NCBI RefSeq assembly: GCF_014154935.1
Contig: NZ_JACEHH010000020.1
Location: 101,842 to 165,841, forward strand
DNA length: 64,000 nucleotides
DNA from: Stieleria mannarensis
GTDB taxonomy: Bacteria > Planctomycetota > Planctomycetia > Pirellulales > Pirellulaceae
Direction: 5' to 3'
The notes under the pieces are model-generated. The model did no database searches. It worked only from the letters and a program-made list of their open reading frames with translations, and was not told where the DNA came from. The position numbers and the translations under genes were made by a program. Positions 27,418-35,945 of the stretch are shown piece by piece (position 1 is the stretch's first letter; each line of letters opens with the position of its first letter).

Positions 27418-28461
27418 TTACTCCGGCACGGTCACGGTTTCGCCGCCGGCGCGGGTGGACAGGTTTCGCCACAGTTCCAGGTTGATCGAATCGGTGATGA
27501 AGCGAACCGAACCGTCCATCATCGTGACGTTCACGCCGCCTTGGTGATAGCTGCGAGAGGTGACGGCGGCTTGGGTCAACGCCGTCGTGTTCTTGCCTTC
27601 GCGGATGTTTGTAAAGTCGACATCGAATTCGCGACCGCTGTCGGTGCAGAGCACCTTACGGTTGGGGGAAAATGTTGTCGTGAACCCCGATTGGTGGACG
27701 CGTCCATCGACCCATTCGGTGTGCCCGGTGTCGGTTTTCAAACTGCCACCCATGGCACAAATGTCAGCCGGTTCGGTCGGAATGTCAATTTTCCCGGCGA
27801 TCTCCACGTCACGGTAGTAGGGTGTCCGAGCCTTGACTTCGCCGAAGCCCAGGGTGTTGCTCAATCCGTCCAACACGTCTCGAAACCGCGACGGGCGGCC
27901 GGTGGCAAACGCTCCGGGGCCGGTTTCGTTCGTGTTGGGGTTGAACACAAACCAGGGGCCGGCGTTGTATCCGTAGCTGAGCGGGTAGTGATAGGGGTTG
28001 CCGTCGTCGTCGGTGCGTTCAAAGTCGTTGACATCGCTGGGACACAGATAAACCGGCACGCGGAAGCTGGAAACCTTGATCGATTCGCCGTCGACCGTGA
28101 TTCGGGCCGCTCCATAGCCGGCACCGAAATCGATCGCCGACGCTAACGAAATGTTTTCGACATACGGCAAGATCCTGGCTTGGGTCGACCAGCCGTCACC
28201 GGTCATCGCCGGTCGGGTCCAAGCCGGGGGAAGCCGCTTGGTCGCCGATTCGTAGTTGTGAACGGCCAAGATGATCTGCTTCATGTTGTTGGTGCAACTC
28301 ATCCGCCGCGCCGCCTCGCGGGCCGCTTGGACGGCCGGCAGCAACAGCCCGACCAGGATGCCGATGATGGCGATCACGACCAACAACTCCACCAGGGTGA
28401 AGGCGTTTCGTTGGGGCCGGCGGGTGACCGGCAGGAAGAAACTAGGGCGCGGGGCTGGCAT
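27418..28461 (-). CDS. DUF1559 protein with type IV pilin-like leader
   Basis: 347 residues from the ATG at 28461, with GAGGAG about 9 bases upstream. After a basic N-terminus comes the prepilin-type motif NAFTLVELLVVIAIIG, a hydrophobic helix, and PAVQAAREAARRMSCTNN, the signature of the planctomycete DUF1559 (SBP_bac_10-like) family. The body is the usual beta-rich domain, with GFGEV- and H-x-GG-like segments; the end has the family block HQGGVNVTMMDGSVRFI. It is probably processed by a prepilin peptidase and assembled or anchored at the cell surface. Paralogues are very numerous in this phylum and their individual roles are unknown. Confidence 0.92.
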   Translation of the reverse strand: MPAPRPSFFLPVTRRPQRNAFTLVELLVVIAIIGILVGLLLPAVQAAREAARRMSCTNNMKQIILAVHNYESATKRLPPAWTRPAMTGDGWSTQARILPYVENISLASAIDFGAGYGAARITVDGESIKVSSFRVPVYLCPSDVNDFERTDDDGNPYHYPLSYGYNAGPWFVFNPNTNETGPGAFATGRPSRFRDVLDGLSNTLGFGEVKARTPYYRDVEIAGKIDIPTEPADICAMGGSLKTDTGHTEWVDGRVHQSGFTTTFSPNRKVLCTDSGREFDVDFTNIREGKNTTALTQAAVTSRSYHQGGVNVTMMDGSVRFITDSINLELWRNLSTRAGGETVTVPE

Positions 28462-29380
28462 GGTGGGAGATCTCCTCGGAGGACGCCCGTCCCGGCAGGG
28501 ACGGTCCGGCATCGTGGTACGGCGGAAGACAAATCGACTCGAATGGTTCACTAGCTAACGCTAATGAGAATTGTTCTCGACAAAGATTCTGGAAAGCCGT
28601 GTTCTTTTTTGCAAGCGGAGTAGCGAAAAAAGATTCAGATCGGGAAAGCCATCGGACTTGACGGAAACCTCAACGCCCGTCCACCGGTTTTTCCGGTCGC
28701 CAAAACGCCCTAAGCGAGTCTTTCAACCGCCCCAAACGAACCGCGCATCGCGGGAGACCTGACGCACGAATGTCGAAATTGGAAGACTAGGCAAAATTTA
28801 AGTGCGAGAGCACGCCGAGCACCCTGGGGTCTGTCCCCGAGCACCCTGGGGTCTGTCCCCGAGGACCCTGGGGTCTGTCCCCGAGGACCCTGGGGTCTGT
28901 CCCCGAGGACCCTGGGGTCTGTCCCCGAGGACCCTGGGGTCTGTCCCCGAGCACCTGGGGTCTGTCCCCGAGCACCCTGGGGTCTGTCCCCGAGGACCCT
29001 GGGGGCTGTCCCCGAGGACCCTGGGGTCTGTCCCCGAGCACCCTGGGGTCTGTCCCCGAGCACCCTGGGGTCTGTCCCCGAGGACCTGGGGTCTGTCCCC
29101 GGGGACCCTGGGGTCTGTCCCTGGACAGTCCTGTCCCTGGACAGTCCTGAGAACGTTTTTGCCCACGGATGGTAGCGCGTCCGACGGATCCCACGCCGTG
29201 TCACATCCGTGGGGACGCCCAGCTATCCGCGGGGGGGGCGCTGACCTTCTCCTCCCTCCTCCCGGGCGAACCAAATCCGGCAGGAGCCCGAGGTCGAGGG
29301 AGTCCGGGGGCTGTCCCCAGATGACTGGGGCTGTCCCCAGATGACTGGGGCTCGACTTGAGAATGGGCAGAACCAGGCGG
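28462..29380. other. 919-bp gene-free region around a tandem repeat tract
   Basis: Contains the upstream region of the DUF1559 gene, the 22-bp tandem repeat (separate entry), a family E fragment at 29162-29216, and two direct copies of a 20-bp unit (GGGGCTGTCCCCAGATGACT) at ~29309-29350. Long frames on both strands result from the repeats and are not accepted as genes. Confidence 0.7.
28817..29122. repeat. 22-bp tandem repeat, 14 units
   Basis: Fourteen consecutive units, twelve of 22 bp and two of 21 bp, with consensus GAGSACCCTGGGGTCTGTCC followed by CC. Each contains the interrupted palindrome GGGGTCTGTCCCC. Variation is mainly at one base (GAGCA versus GAGGA), plus one G for T at unit 9. 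There are no spacers, so this is not a CRISPR array. Related single copies occur at 29309-29350 and 31079-31120. Confidence 0.95.
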
Positions 29381-30346
29381 TCACGGCGAGCCGAGTGCCG
29401 ACTCGGCGGGAACCTCCACCGAGTTCATCACGACCAGCGGTGCCAGATCGCGGTCGTAATCGCGTTTGGCCAGCGCCAGGGTGACCAGCAGTGGGATCGA
29501 AACCAGAGCGAGCCGAATGCAGCCGACAATCCACGGCCGTTGCCGTTTCAACGGCCGCAGCTCAGCGACCCAAACCAGCAGGGGCGCAACACCGATCGCC
29601 AGGGCTCGGCCGCCGGTCACGCGTCCGAAAAAGTGGCCGATGAACAAGATCCCGAACAGGCCGATCACGCCGACGCCGATCAAAACAGGCGGAACCATCA
29701 ATAGCCGTCCGTTGACCGGCCCGTGTCGGCGGCGGTGGACTGCCCCAACCATGATCGTCGTTCCCAACAACGCGGCGGTGATCGGCATCGCCGCCTCACC
29801 GCCTTTGAGATAGCCCGCCATCATCACCGTTGCGGCGGCAGCTTGCAGGGACAGACAAAGACTGACGGGGGGCGAGATCCCAGGGCTGCGACGGGCCAAC
29901 GTCAGCAGTCCCCCCCAACAAATTGACAGCAATGCCCAGCACAGGCCGATCGTGATCGCGGATTGCCAGGCCGTCCATTCATCGGGGGCGGTCAAGTAAA
30001 CCGAACCGTGCAACAAAATGCGTGGGACCAGCAACACCAAGCTGATCCGCAACAGCCAGACGAAGCCGGTGGCCACACGCGGCAGTGCTGCGGTCCATTC
30101 GACCAACAGCACCGCCGGCAGAATGACGAGGAGCATCCGATCGAGCGCGGTCGTCGGCGGCACCGACACGTGAACCGATCCGACCCACAACCCCGCGATC
30201 AAGCCGATTCCGATCGCGATGCCGGACGCCGCGTTGATCCAGGCCGACGTCGCAGATCGCCGCGGCCAGATCAATGCCGTGGCAATCACAACGCTGGCGA
30301 TCAGGGCGGCTAGGATCGCCCGGGCGTACAGGATCGGATCTGGCAT
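29381..30346 (-). CDS. Polytopic membrane protein of unknown function
   Basis: 321 residues with about nine or ten hydrophobic segments and few polar loops; starts MPDPILYARAILAALIA. No catalytic motif is recognisable. The ATG at 30346 lies 3 bp after the stop of the YceI-family gene, so the two form a transcription unit. A role in the same envelope process as YceI is inferred from this spacing only. Confidence 0.7.
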   Translation of the reverse strand: MPDPILYARAILAALIASVVIATALIWPRRSATSAWINAASGIAIGIGLIAGLWVGSVHVSVPPTTALDRMLLVILPAVLLVEWTAALPRVATGFVWLLRISLVLLVPRILLHGSVYLTAPDEWTAWQSAITIGLCWALLSICWGGLLTLARRSPGISPPVSLCLSLQAAAATVMMAGYLKGGEAAMPITAALLGTTIMVGAVHRRRHGPVNGRLLMVPPVLIGVGVIGLFGILFIGHFFGRVTGGRALAIGVAPLLVWVAELRPLKRQRPWIVGCIRLALVSIPLLVTLALAKRDYDRDLAPLVVMNSVEVPAESALGSP

Positions 30347-30349
30347 CAG

Positions 30350-30934
30350 TTATTCGCGAACGCCCTCGCAGTCAATCATGATCAACGCCGTATCGCCGAT
30401 CGGGCCAATCGCGCGCGCGTCAAAACCGTAATCGCTGCGTTTGAGCGAAAGCTCCGTGGAGAACGCGACCCGTTTGACCTTCTTGAAATCATGCTCCTTC
30501 CCGCCCATCAAGACGAGTGTGATCTGATTGGTGGTGCCATGCATGGTGAAGTCCCCCGTCACCTCGTAACCACCGTCGATCGGTTTGACGCTGGTGCTGC
30601 GAAATTCGATCGTGGGGAATTGTTTCGTGTCGAAGTAATCGGGCTGACGCAGGTGCTCATCGCGGGCCTTGTTGGCCGTGTCGATGCTGTCGGCCTTGAT
30701 CGTCAGCGCGAAGGTGGACTTTGACGGATCCTGGCGATCCAGGGAGAACGTTCCCGAGACCTCGTTGAATCGGCCATGGATCCAGCTAATGTCCAAGTGC
30801 CTCGCTTTGAAACTGACCGAAGAATGCACGCCGTCATAGTCGTAGACGTCAGCCGCATGGGCCGACGGGCCACCCGCACCGCTCCAGGTGCCGACCAGGA
30901 GCCCGAGAACCAAGGTCAAAAAGTTGTGTCGCAT
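30350..30934 (-). CDS. YceI-family periplasmic protein
   Basis: 194 residues from the ATG at 30934, preceded by GGAAAG; the longer frame upstream comes from GC-rich repeat sequence. Signal peptide LTLVLGLLVGTWSGAGGPSAHA. The mature part is a YceI-type lipocalin-like barrel: YDYDGVHSSVSFKARHLDISWIHG in pieces, then FSLDRQDPSKSTFALTIKADSIDT, DEHLRQPDYFDTKQFPTI, and YEVTGDFTMHGTTNQITL. The family binds isoprenoid or other lipid-like ligands in the periplasm. First gene of a two-gene unit with the membrane protein. Confidence 0.93.
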   Translation of the reverse strand: MRHNFLTLVLGLLVGTWSGAGGPSAHAADVYDYDGVHSSVSFKARHLDISWIHGRFNEVSGTFSLDRQDPSKSTFALTIKADSIDTANKARDEHLRQPDYFDTKQFPTIEFRSTSVKPIDGGYEVTGDFTMHGTTNQITLVLMGGKEHDFKKVKRVAFSTELSLKRSDYGFDARAIGPIGDTALIMIDCEGVRE

Positions 30935-31363
30935 CAGTTGTTCTTTCCAGCGCAAAAATCGAAATCGGATCGCGCGCCGCACACGCAGCCCGCGGGGGTC
31001 CCAACTGTATACCAGAACCGCCGCCCTCCCTGAGCGGGCGCGCCGTCTTTCGTTCGTCGATCCTCGGTCGGGAGCCCGGGGGCTGTCCCGGCGGGGTCTG
31101 TCCCCGCGGGGGCGAGGGGCCAAAAAAATGGCGTCAAGTTGACAGAATGTCGCATCCGGGCGGTGCAGCCGTTATAGTTATTGCAGGGGGCCTTATCTAG
31201 CAACGCTCGTTCGGCGGCGTTGTGATGACTTTTTCGACCGGCTGCATTGGCAGGGGAGGGACCGACGACTGCGGGGGGTGGGCTTCGGGATCTGAACGGG
31301 CGTGTTCAACCCAAGCGTCTATCGAGGACTTAGGACAATTCTTCAATCAGTGAGAGACTTGAG
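30935..31363. other. 429-bp spacer upstream of divergent yceI-like and CBS genes
   Basis: Holds another GGGGTCTGTCCCC unit (31079-31120) and the two upstream regions. No gene or clear operator seen. Confidence 0.5.
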
Positions 31364-32299
31364 ATGAATGAAGTGAAAGTGGCCCAGGATTTCATGCGTC
31401 GCCGATTGGTCACGCTCTCCCCGCACACCAAGGTGCTTGATGGCGTCGCGAGGCTGTTGCGAGACAACATCTCCGGGGCCCCGGTGGTGGACGATCAAGG
31501 CCAATACATCGGTGTGTTTAGCGAAAAGGCCTGTATGCGGGCGATGAGCGGCCCGATGGCCGCGGCACTCGAATTGGGCATCAGTGCGCCCAAGGTCCGC
31601 GAGTTCATGAAGCGCGACTTGATCACGCTGTCCCGCGACGACGATGTCTTTCAATCCATCGATCACATCCTCAGCAAGCGCATTTCGGGTGCCCCGGTTG
31701 TCGACGAGCGGGGCAACTTCCTGGGGATCTTTTCCGAAAAGACGGCCATGCGGGTGTTGGTCGCTGCGATTTACGACCAGGTGCCCGGGACCAGCGTCGG
31801 GTCCTATATGAACCTGGATCGCAACCGGATCATTGACGAAAACGACTGCTTGCACGACGTCGCGGAAAAGTTCGAACAGACGCCGTACCGACGGCTGCCC
31901 ATCCTGCACGGGGAAAGACTGGCTGGCCAGGTCAGCCGCCGCGACGTCTTGCGGGCCCAGCACCGGATCGCGGTCGAGGTTGCCGATCGGATTCGCCGTG
32001 GCGGCGCCAGTGACTCGGTCAAACAGTCGGCTCGGGAGCAGCAAGTCGGCGAATTTGCCGACACCGCCGCACTGACGCTGGGCCCCAACGCGGACATCCT
32101 GCAAATCGCACAGCTGTTCCTCAATTCGCCTTACCGGCGGGTGCCGATCGTCAGCGGCGGCAGGTTAGTCGGTCAAATCAGTCGACGCGACTTGTTGGAA
32201 GCGGCCGCCGATCTGCTCCGTCCCGATCCGGAACGCCACAAGGCCAGCCCACTGTATTTGAGCCCGCTGGCCGACTCGCTGCCCCCGTCGATGCGTTAA
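31364..32299 (+). CDS. Protein with four CBS domains
   Basis: 311 residues, ATG at 31364. Two Bateman modules and almost nothing else: CBS pairs at ~6-60, ~75-130, ~140-200 and ~225-285. Repeated signatures include ISGAPVVDDQGQYIGVFSEK and ISGAPVVDERGNFLGIFSEK in the first module, and PYRRLPILHGERLAGQVSRRD and PYRRVPIVSGGRLVGQISRR in the second. Such proteins bind adenosyl nucleotides and usually regulate a partner; none is encoded next door. The four-CBS architecture without an effector domain suggests a stand-alone sensor. Cytoplasmic. Confidence 0.88.
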   Translation: MNEVKVAQDFMRRRLVTLSPHTKVLDGVARLLRDNISGAPVVDDQGQYIGVFSEKACMRAMSGPMAAALELGISAPKVREFMKRDLITLSRDDDVFQSIDHILSKRISGAPVVDERGNFLGIFSEKTAMRVLVAAIYDQVPGTSVGSYMNLDRNRIIDENDCLHDVAEKFEQTPYRRLPILHGERLAGQVSRRDVLRAQHRIAVEVADRIRRGGASDSVKQSAREQQVGEFADTAALTLGPNADILQIAQLFLNSPYRRVPIVSGGRLVGQISRRDLLEAAADLLRPDPERHKASPLYLSPLADSLPPSMR

Positions 32300-32317
32300 T
32301 CGCTCGCTACTCACCGT

Positions 32318-32557
32318 ACGACGGCCCTTCCGGGCGGTCGTTCGCTGCTTGGGACGTCAATTGTATCGGTGACGAATTTGATCGTAGCGGAAGTCGCAAA
32401 GCCTTTCGTAGCACGGGCCCTCTCTGGCGTTTGCTTGCTGCGCAAACGCCGTCTCTCTCGGAGGGAGAGAATCTCAGTCGGTTGCCAAATCCTGCAGCAA
32501 TTGAATCGATGTCCCTCGCAGCGACAGAAAATCGCCTGAAGGCGAAACACCAGCGTG
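32318..32557. repeat. Mosaic of four repeat families (D, A, B, G)
   Basis: Family D hairpin at 32318-32341; a conserved lead-in (GGGACGTCAATTGT) from 32351; family A at 32384-32408; family B at ~32415-32470, with a perfect 9-bp stem GGCGTTTGC / GCAAACGCC (32426-32434, 32442-32450); reversed family G at 32511-32557. The 32351-32470 part recurs at 63888-64000. Confidence 0.85.
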
Positions 32558-32566
32558 CGTCCTGCC

Positions 32567-33973
32567 TTAATCGCCCGAGGCGGCGTGGCGACTGAAGGTC
32601 ACGAAAATCACTCGTTCCAGTTTGTGGGCGGTCAGATTGTCTTTGGGGATAAAGTCGCTGGCGCCGGCCGCGACACAGGCCTGGGCAGTTTGTTCATCGG
32701 ACAACCCGGTCAGCACCACGATCGGCACGTCGGGGTCTTCGGCATGGAAACGCTCGACCGTCGCGACGCCCGCGCTGTCGGGAAGTGTCAGGTCCAAGAA
32801 AACCAAGTCGACCTCATTCTCACGGTGCAAACTGATCCCTTCAGCCAGATCGGTCGCCTGGTGAATCATCACACTGTCGTTGGCCATCTTCAATAACTCG
32901 ACCGCCAGCAACATGTCCGATTGACTGTCTTCGACGATCAACACACTGAGCTGTTTGGTCGTGACCGTCTGCCCCAACTCCGACATTGCCTGGCTCAGGT
33001 CACGCTCCAGCTCCTCGCAACTCTGGTAGCGCTGACGGCGATCATAGGCAACCATCTTCGAATAAACCTGGTGCAGATTCGGCGGCAAGCCGTCTTCGGG
33101 AATCTCTCGAAAGCGGCGTTTCGCCACCAGGTTCTTGTACTGTCGCGAGAATGTTTTGCCCCGCACTCGCGTCTTTCCCGTCAACAGATAAAACCAAGTG
33201 GCGCCCAGACTGAAAATGTCCGATCGGACGTCGGCCTTGGAAAGGCTTCGGGCTTGTTCGGGAGCCATGTAGGGCAACGTCCCGGCGATCTGTGTCTCAC
33301 GCGTCAAGTGGATCGAGTGGGTTTCTTCGTTTTCCGAATTCAGACGCATCGCCGCCAGCCCCAGATCAAGCAGTTTTACCTGATCGTCGCCGTTGAGCAT
33401 GATGTTGCCCGGTTTGATGTCCCGGTGCACCAGTTCACGGCAATGGGCATGAGAGAGCGCACGGACGACTTGCAGAATGTACGCTGACGCCTGCCGCCAA
33501 TGAATCGGGCCGTTGTCATAAACCAACGCGTTCAGATCGGGGCCAGGCACCAATTCCATCGCGATGAACGGCATGCCGTGAATCTCGCCGACCTCATACG
33601 CGGTGACGATGTTCGGGTGCGCCACCTGCTGCACCATTTTCATTTCGCGGTGGAATCGCTCGCTGGTGTGCGCGTTGTGCAGCACTTTGATCGCCACGAC
33701 GCGACCCGTTTCCGATTCGTGAGCCCGAAACACGTGTGCTTCGCCGCCGCAACCGAGTTGTTGATCGATCACAAACTGCTCGATTTGATCACCGGGCTGA
33801 AGCAACGCAATGTGGTCGAACGATTCCTCCGCGTGCCACAGCGACGTGTATTCGTTTTCGATCAACTGCAGCTGTTCGCTATCGAACGTCCCCGATGCCT
33901 CCAAGCGTTTCAAGAACAACTGAAGCTTGTCACAGTGGGTGTGCTGGGTTGCCGCCAGATGTTCGTCACTCAT
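32567..33973 (-). CDS. Ser/Thr protein kinase fused to a C-terminal receiver domain
   Basis: 468 residues from the ATG at 33973; an ATG at 34021 is an alternative and neither has a clear Shine-Dalgarno. Kinase domain ~60-320: glycine loop LGCGGEAHVFRA, VAIKVL lysine, HRDIKPGN catalytic loop, LLDLGLA (DLG in place of DFG), and the MAPEQ activation-segment end. A receiver domain follows at ~345-468, with LIVEDSQSD, the phospho-acceptor Asp in VFLDLTLPDS, and VVLTG plus a Lys in FIPKDN. It links Hanks-type phosphorylation to two-component signalling. Cytoplasmic, no membrane segment. Kinase-REC fusions in this order are uncommon. Confidence 0.9.
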   Translation of the reverse strand: MSDEHLAATQHTHCDKLQLFLKRLEASGTFDSEQLQLIENEYTSLWHAEESFDHIALLQPGDQIEQFVIDQQLGCGGEAHVFRAHESETGRVVAIKVLHNAHTSERFHREMKMVQQVAHPNIVTAYEVGEIHGMPFIAMELVPGPDLNALVYDNGPIHWRQASAYILQVVRALSHAHCRELVHRDIKPGNIMLNGDDQVKLLDLGLAAMRLNSENEETHSIHLTRETQIAGTLPYMAPEQARSLSKADVRSDIFSLGATWFYLLTGKTRVRGKTFSRQYKNLVAKRRFREIPEDGLPPNLHQVYSKMVAYDRRQRYQSCEELERDLSQAMSELGQTVTTKQLSVLIVEDSQSDMLLAVELLKMANDSVMIHQATDLAEGISLHRENEVDLVFLDLTLPDSAGVATVERFHAEDPDVPIVVLTGLSDEQTAQACVAAGASDFIPKDNLTAHKLERVIFVTFSRHAASGD

Positions 33974-34390
33974 CCCGGACACGGGAATGATGGTCGACGT
34001 TTCTTGATGCGGGCTACACATCGCTGGCAATCATTGCGAGAATTTGAAAAGTGCGACGCCCCAATCGCGGACAAGCCTGAAACGTTAGTATATCAGTCCT
34101 CCGGTGGTGGTTGCACCCACTCTGCAATAACTGTTCCCGTTCTTTTTTTACCCCGCCGATCGCCTGTTGGCCCTGGACGACGAGCGAGTCGGAGCGAGAA
34201 AACACGTTTTTTCCCGCTCCAAGCAATTCGTAGCGGAAGCCGGCAAGGCTTTCGGCCTTCCCCCGGAACAGTCGCCGTCCTCTCCGAGGTCGGCGGGGGG
34301 AACGCTTCGCTTTCGGCGACTGTTGCGGAGCGGATGGACTCGTCGCCTCGTCCACTTCATCGCGTGGCGACGCAAAAAAGTCAAACGGAA
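33974..34390. other. 417-bp spacer with repeat copies
   Basis: Holds a family A copy (34230-34255), a hairpin GGAGCGAGAAAACACG with its partner TTTTTTCCCGCTCC (34192-34220), and a single arm of the GTGGACGAGGCGA palindrome (34336-34355). No gene. Confidence 0.6.
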
Positions 34391-35779
34391 TCAACGTCCG
34401 GCCGATTCGACCGTCATCAAGCTCGGCCGATCGGTCGTGATGCTGTCCACGCCCCAGCGGTGCAGGGCTTGCATCACGGCGGCTTCATTGACGGTCCAAG
34501 TCCAAACGCCCAGCCCGCGTCGCTTGAGTTCCGCGACCAGCCCCGGCGAAAGGAGCTTGTAGTTCAAATCCACGATCGTCGCGTTGCACTGGCGGGCTTG
34601 GGATTGCAAAAAATCCGCTTGCTGCTTTGGCGTCCCGGACACCGTCTTGCCGTACAGCCACGCGCATGTCAGATCCGGTTCGAGCGCGCGGATCTCTTGC
34701 ACCACCGTCTTGCTGAACGCGATCACCGCCACCTGGTCGACCATGCCAAGGGCGCGGACATCGTCGATCACCTGTCGCGAAATGCCATCCATTTTGATTT
34801 CGATGACCGGTTGGCAATTGGTTCCACGTAGCCGTTCAAGCGCCTCCTTCAAGGTCGGGACGGGCTCCCCGGCAAACCGCTTGTCCTTCCATGATCCGGC
34901 GTCCAGCTGGCGCAATTGTTCTAGACTCAGTTCGATGACGCGTCCCTTGCCATCGGTGGTGCGATCGACCGTTTTGTCGTGCATCAACACCACGCTTCCG
35001 TCGCCGCATCGATAGACGTCGAACTCGCATCCCTGGGCGCCGGCCCGGATCGCTTCGTCGATGGCGGCCAAGGTATTTTCCGGGGCGATGGCCGAATACC
35101 CACGATGGGCAACGATCTCGCACGCACCACTCGGCGGCGGCGTCACGTTGTTGCTGTCCTCGGGAAGCAAGCGCACCGAGACGTCATCGAAACTGGCGAC
35201 GCACCCGCTGGCGCCAAGCCCGACACAGCCCTGCGTGCGGTCGACACAGTAATGGCTTTGGAGCACCTTTTGGCCGTCCAAGTACGCTTCGACCAAGCTG
35301 TCTCGGACCGTCACCCGCAATCGTCGCGGTTGGTTGATCCGGCACGGTGAAGTTGCTGCGGCCACCTGGCGGACACTCCACTGATCGGCCGCCGTTCGAA
35401 CGGCAAACTCCACCCCATTTTTACGCGTCGCGTCAAACCGGATCGGCACCTGTGACCAAGGCGTTTGGCCGTCTCTGGATGCACGCACCAACAAGGAAAG
35501 CCAACGCGACGATTCGCGGACTTCCAAGAACGTCACCTCGGCTTCGATCTGGTAATTCCGCCACGACGGATCGCCGAACGTCAGGTAGCTGTCCGAGTCC
35601 AGCGAACGGACCACCAGTTTTCCGTTGGCCGGTTTCCAGTCACCGGCCACCACCGACCATCCCGGCGGTAAGCCGCCGCCTGTGTCAAACGATTCGATTT
35701 CGGAGGGTGTGTTTTGGCCGGTCAAGGGTGTCACCAGCGCGATCAGGAGATTCAGCAGGATGAAAAGCCGCAAAGGCAT
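34391..35779 (-). CDS. Secreted glycerophosphodiester phosphodiesterase with N-terminal LamG/DUF1080-like domain
   Basis: 462 residues from the ATG at 35779, which starts the signal peptide (LRLFILLNLLIALVTPLTG); ~80 upstream codons are repeat DNA. Residues ~30-215 form a concanavalin-like domain (FDTGGGLPPGWSVVAGDW, WRNYQIEAEVTFLE). Residues ~225-460 are a GDPD domain: VAHRGYSAIAPENTLAA (catalytic His and Arg), GCEFDVYRCGDG (metal-binding Glu and Asp), VLMHDKTVDRTTDG (second His), EIKMDG. It hydrolyses glycerophosphodiesters to glycerol-3-phosphate and an alcohol, here in the periplasm. The lectin-like domain may direct it to a polymer substrate. It stands alone between repeats. Confidence 0.9.
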   Translation of the reverse strand: MPLRLFILLNLLIALVTPLTGQNTPSEIESFDTGGGLPPGWSVVAGDWKPANGKLVVRSLDSDSYLTFGDPSWRNYQIEAEVTFLEVRESSRWLSLLVRASRDGQTPWSQVPIRFDATRKNGVEFAVRTAADQWSVRQVAAATSPCRINQPRRLRVTVRDSLVEAYLDGQKVLQSHYCVDRTQGCVGLGASGCVASFDDVSVRLLPEDSNNVTPPPSGACEIVAHRGYSAIAPENTLAAIDEAIRAGAQGCEFDVYRCGDGSVVLMHDKTVDRTTDGKGRVIELSLEQLRQLDAGSWKDKRFAGEPVPTLKEALERLRGTNCQPVIEIKMDGISRQVIDDVRALGMVDQVAVIAFSKTVVQEIRALEPDLTCAWLYGKTVSGTPKQQADFLQSQARQCNATIVDLNYKLLSPGLVAELKRRGLGVWTWTVNEAAVMQALHRWGVDSITTDRPSLMTVESAGR

Positions 35780-35850
35780 CGGGAGGGGACTCTTTGGTGA
35801 GAGAGGAACGCGGGAATTTTTTTGCCGCCGGAGTGCTTGATATTCGGGTA

Positions 35851-35910
35851 GTGGACGAGGCGACGAGTCCATTCGGATGGCCAGCGGCGAGGACTCCTCG
35901 CCTCGTCCAC
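35851..35910. repeat. Inverted repeat, 20-bp arms
   Basis: GTGGACGAGGCGACGAGTCC at 35851-35870 is mirrored at 35891-35910 with one mismatch across a 20-bp centre. A single arm of the same sequence lies at 34336-34355. Confidence 0.85.
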
Positions 35911-35945
35911 TCCTAGTTGCCCAAATGTTTGGGCGAGACGGAATA

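Noticed and set aside
28817..29122. CRISPR array
   Set aside because: The repeats are directly abutting without spacers, and no cas genes are in the window.
28710..29204. 164- and 180-codon frames on both strands through the 22-bp array
   Set aside because: A 22-bp unit keeps frames open by its composition; both strands are open, no ribosome binding site, only repeated Gly/Pro/Arg words.
33500..34831. 443-codon plus-strand frame across the kinase start and spacer
   Set aside because: It crosses repeat DNA and the reverse of two well-supported genes; no family-like sequence.
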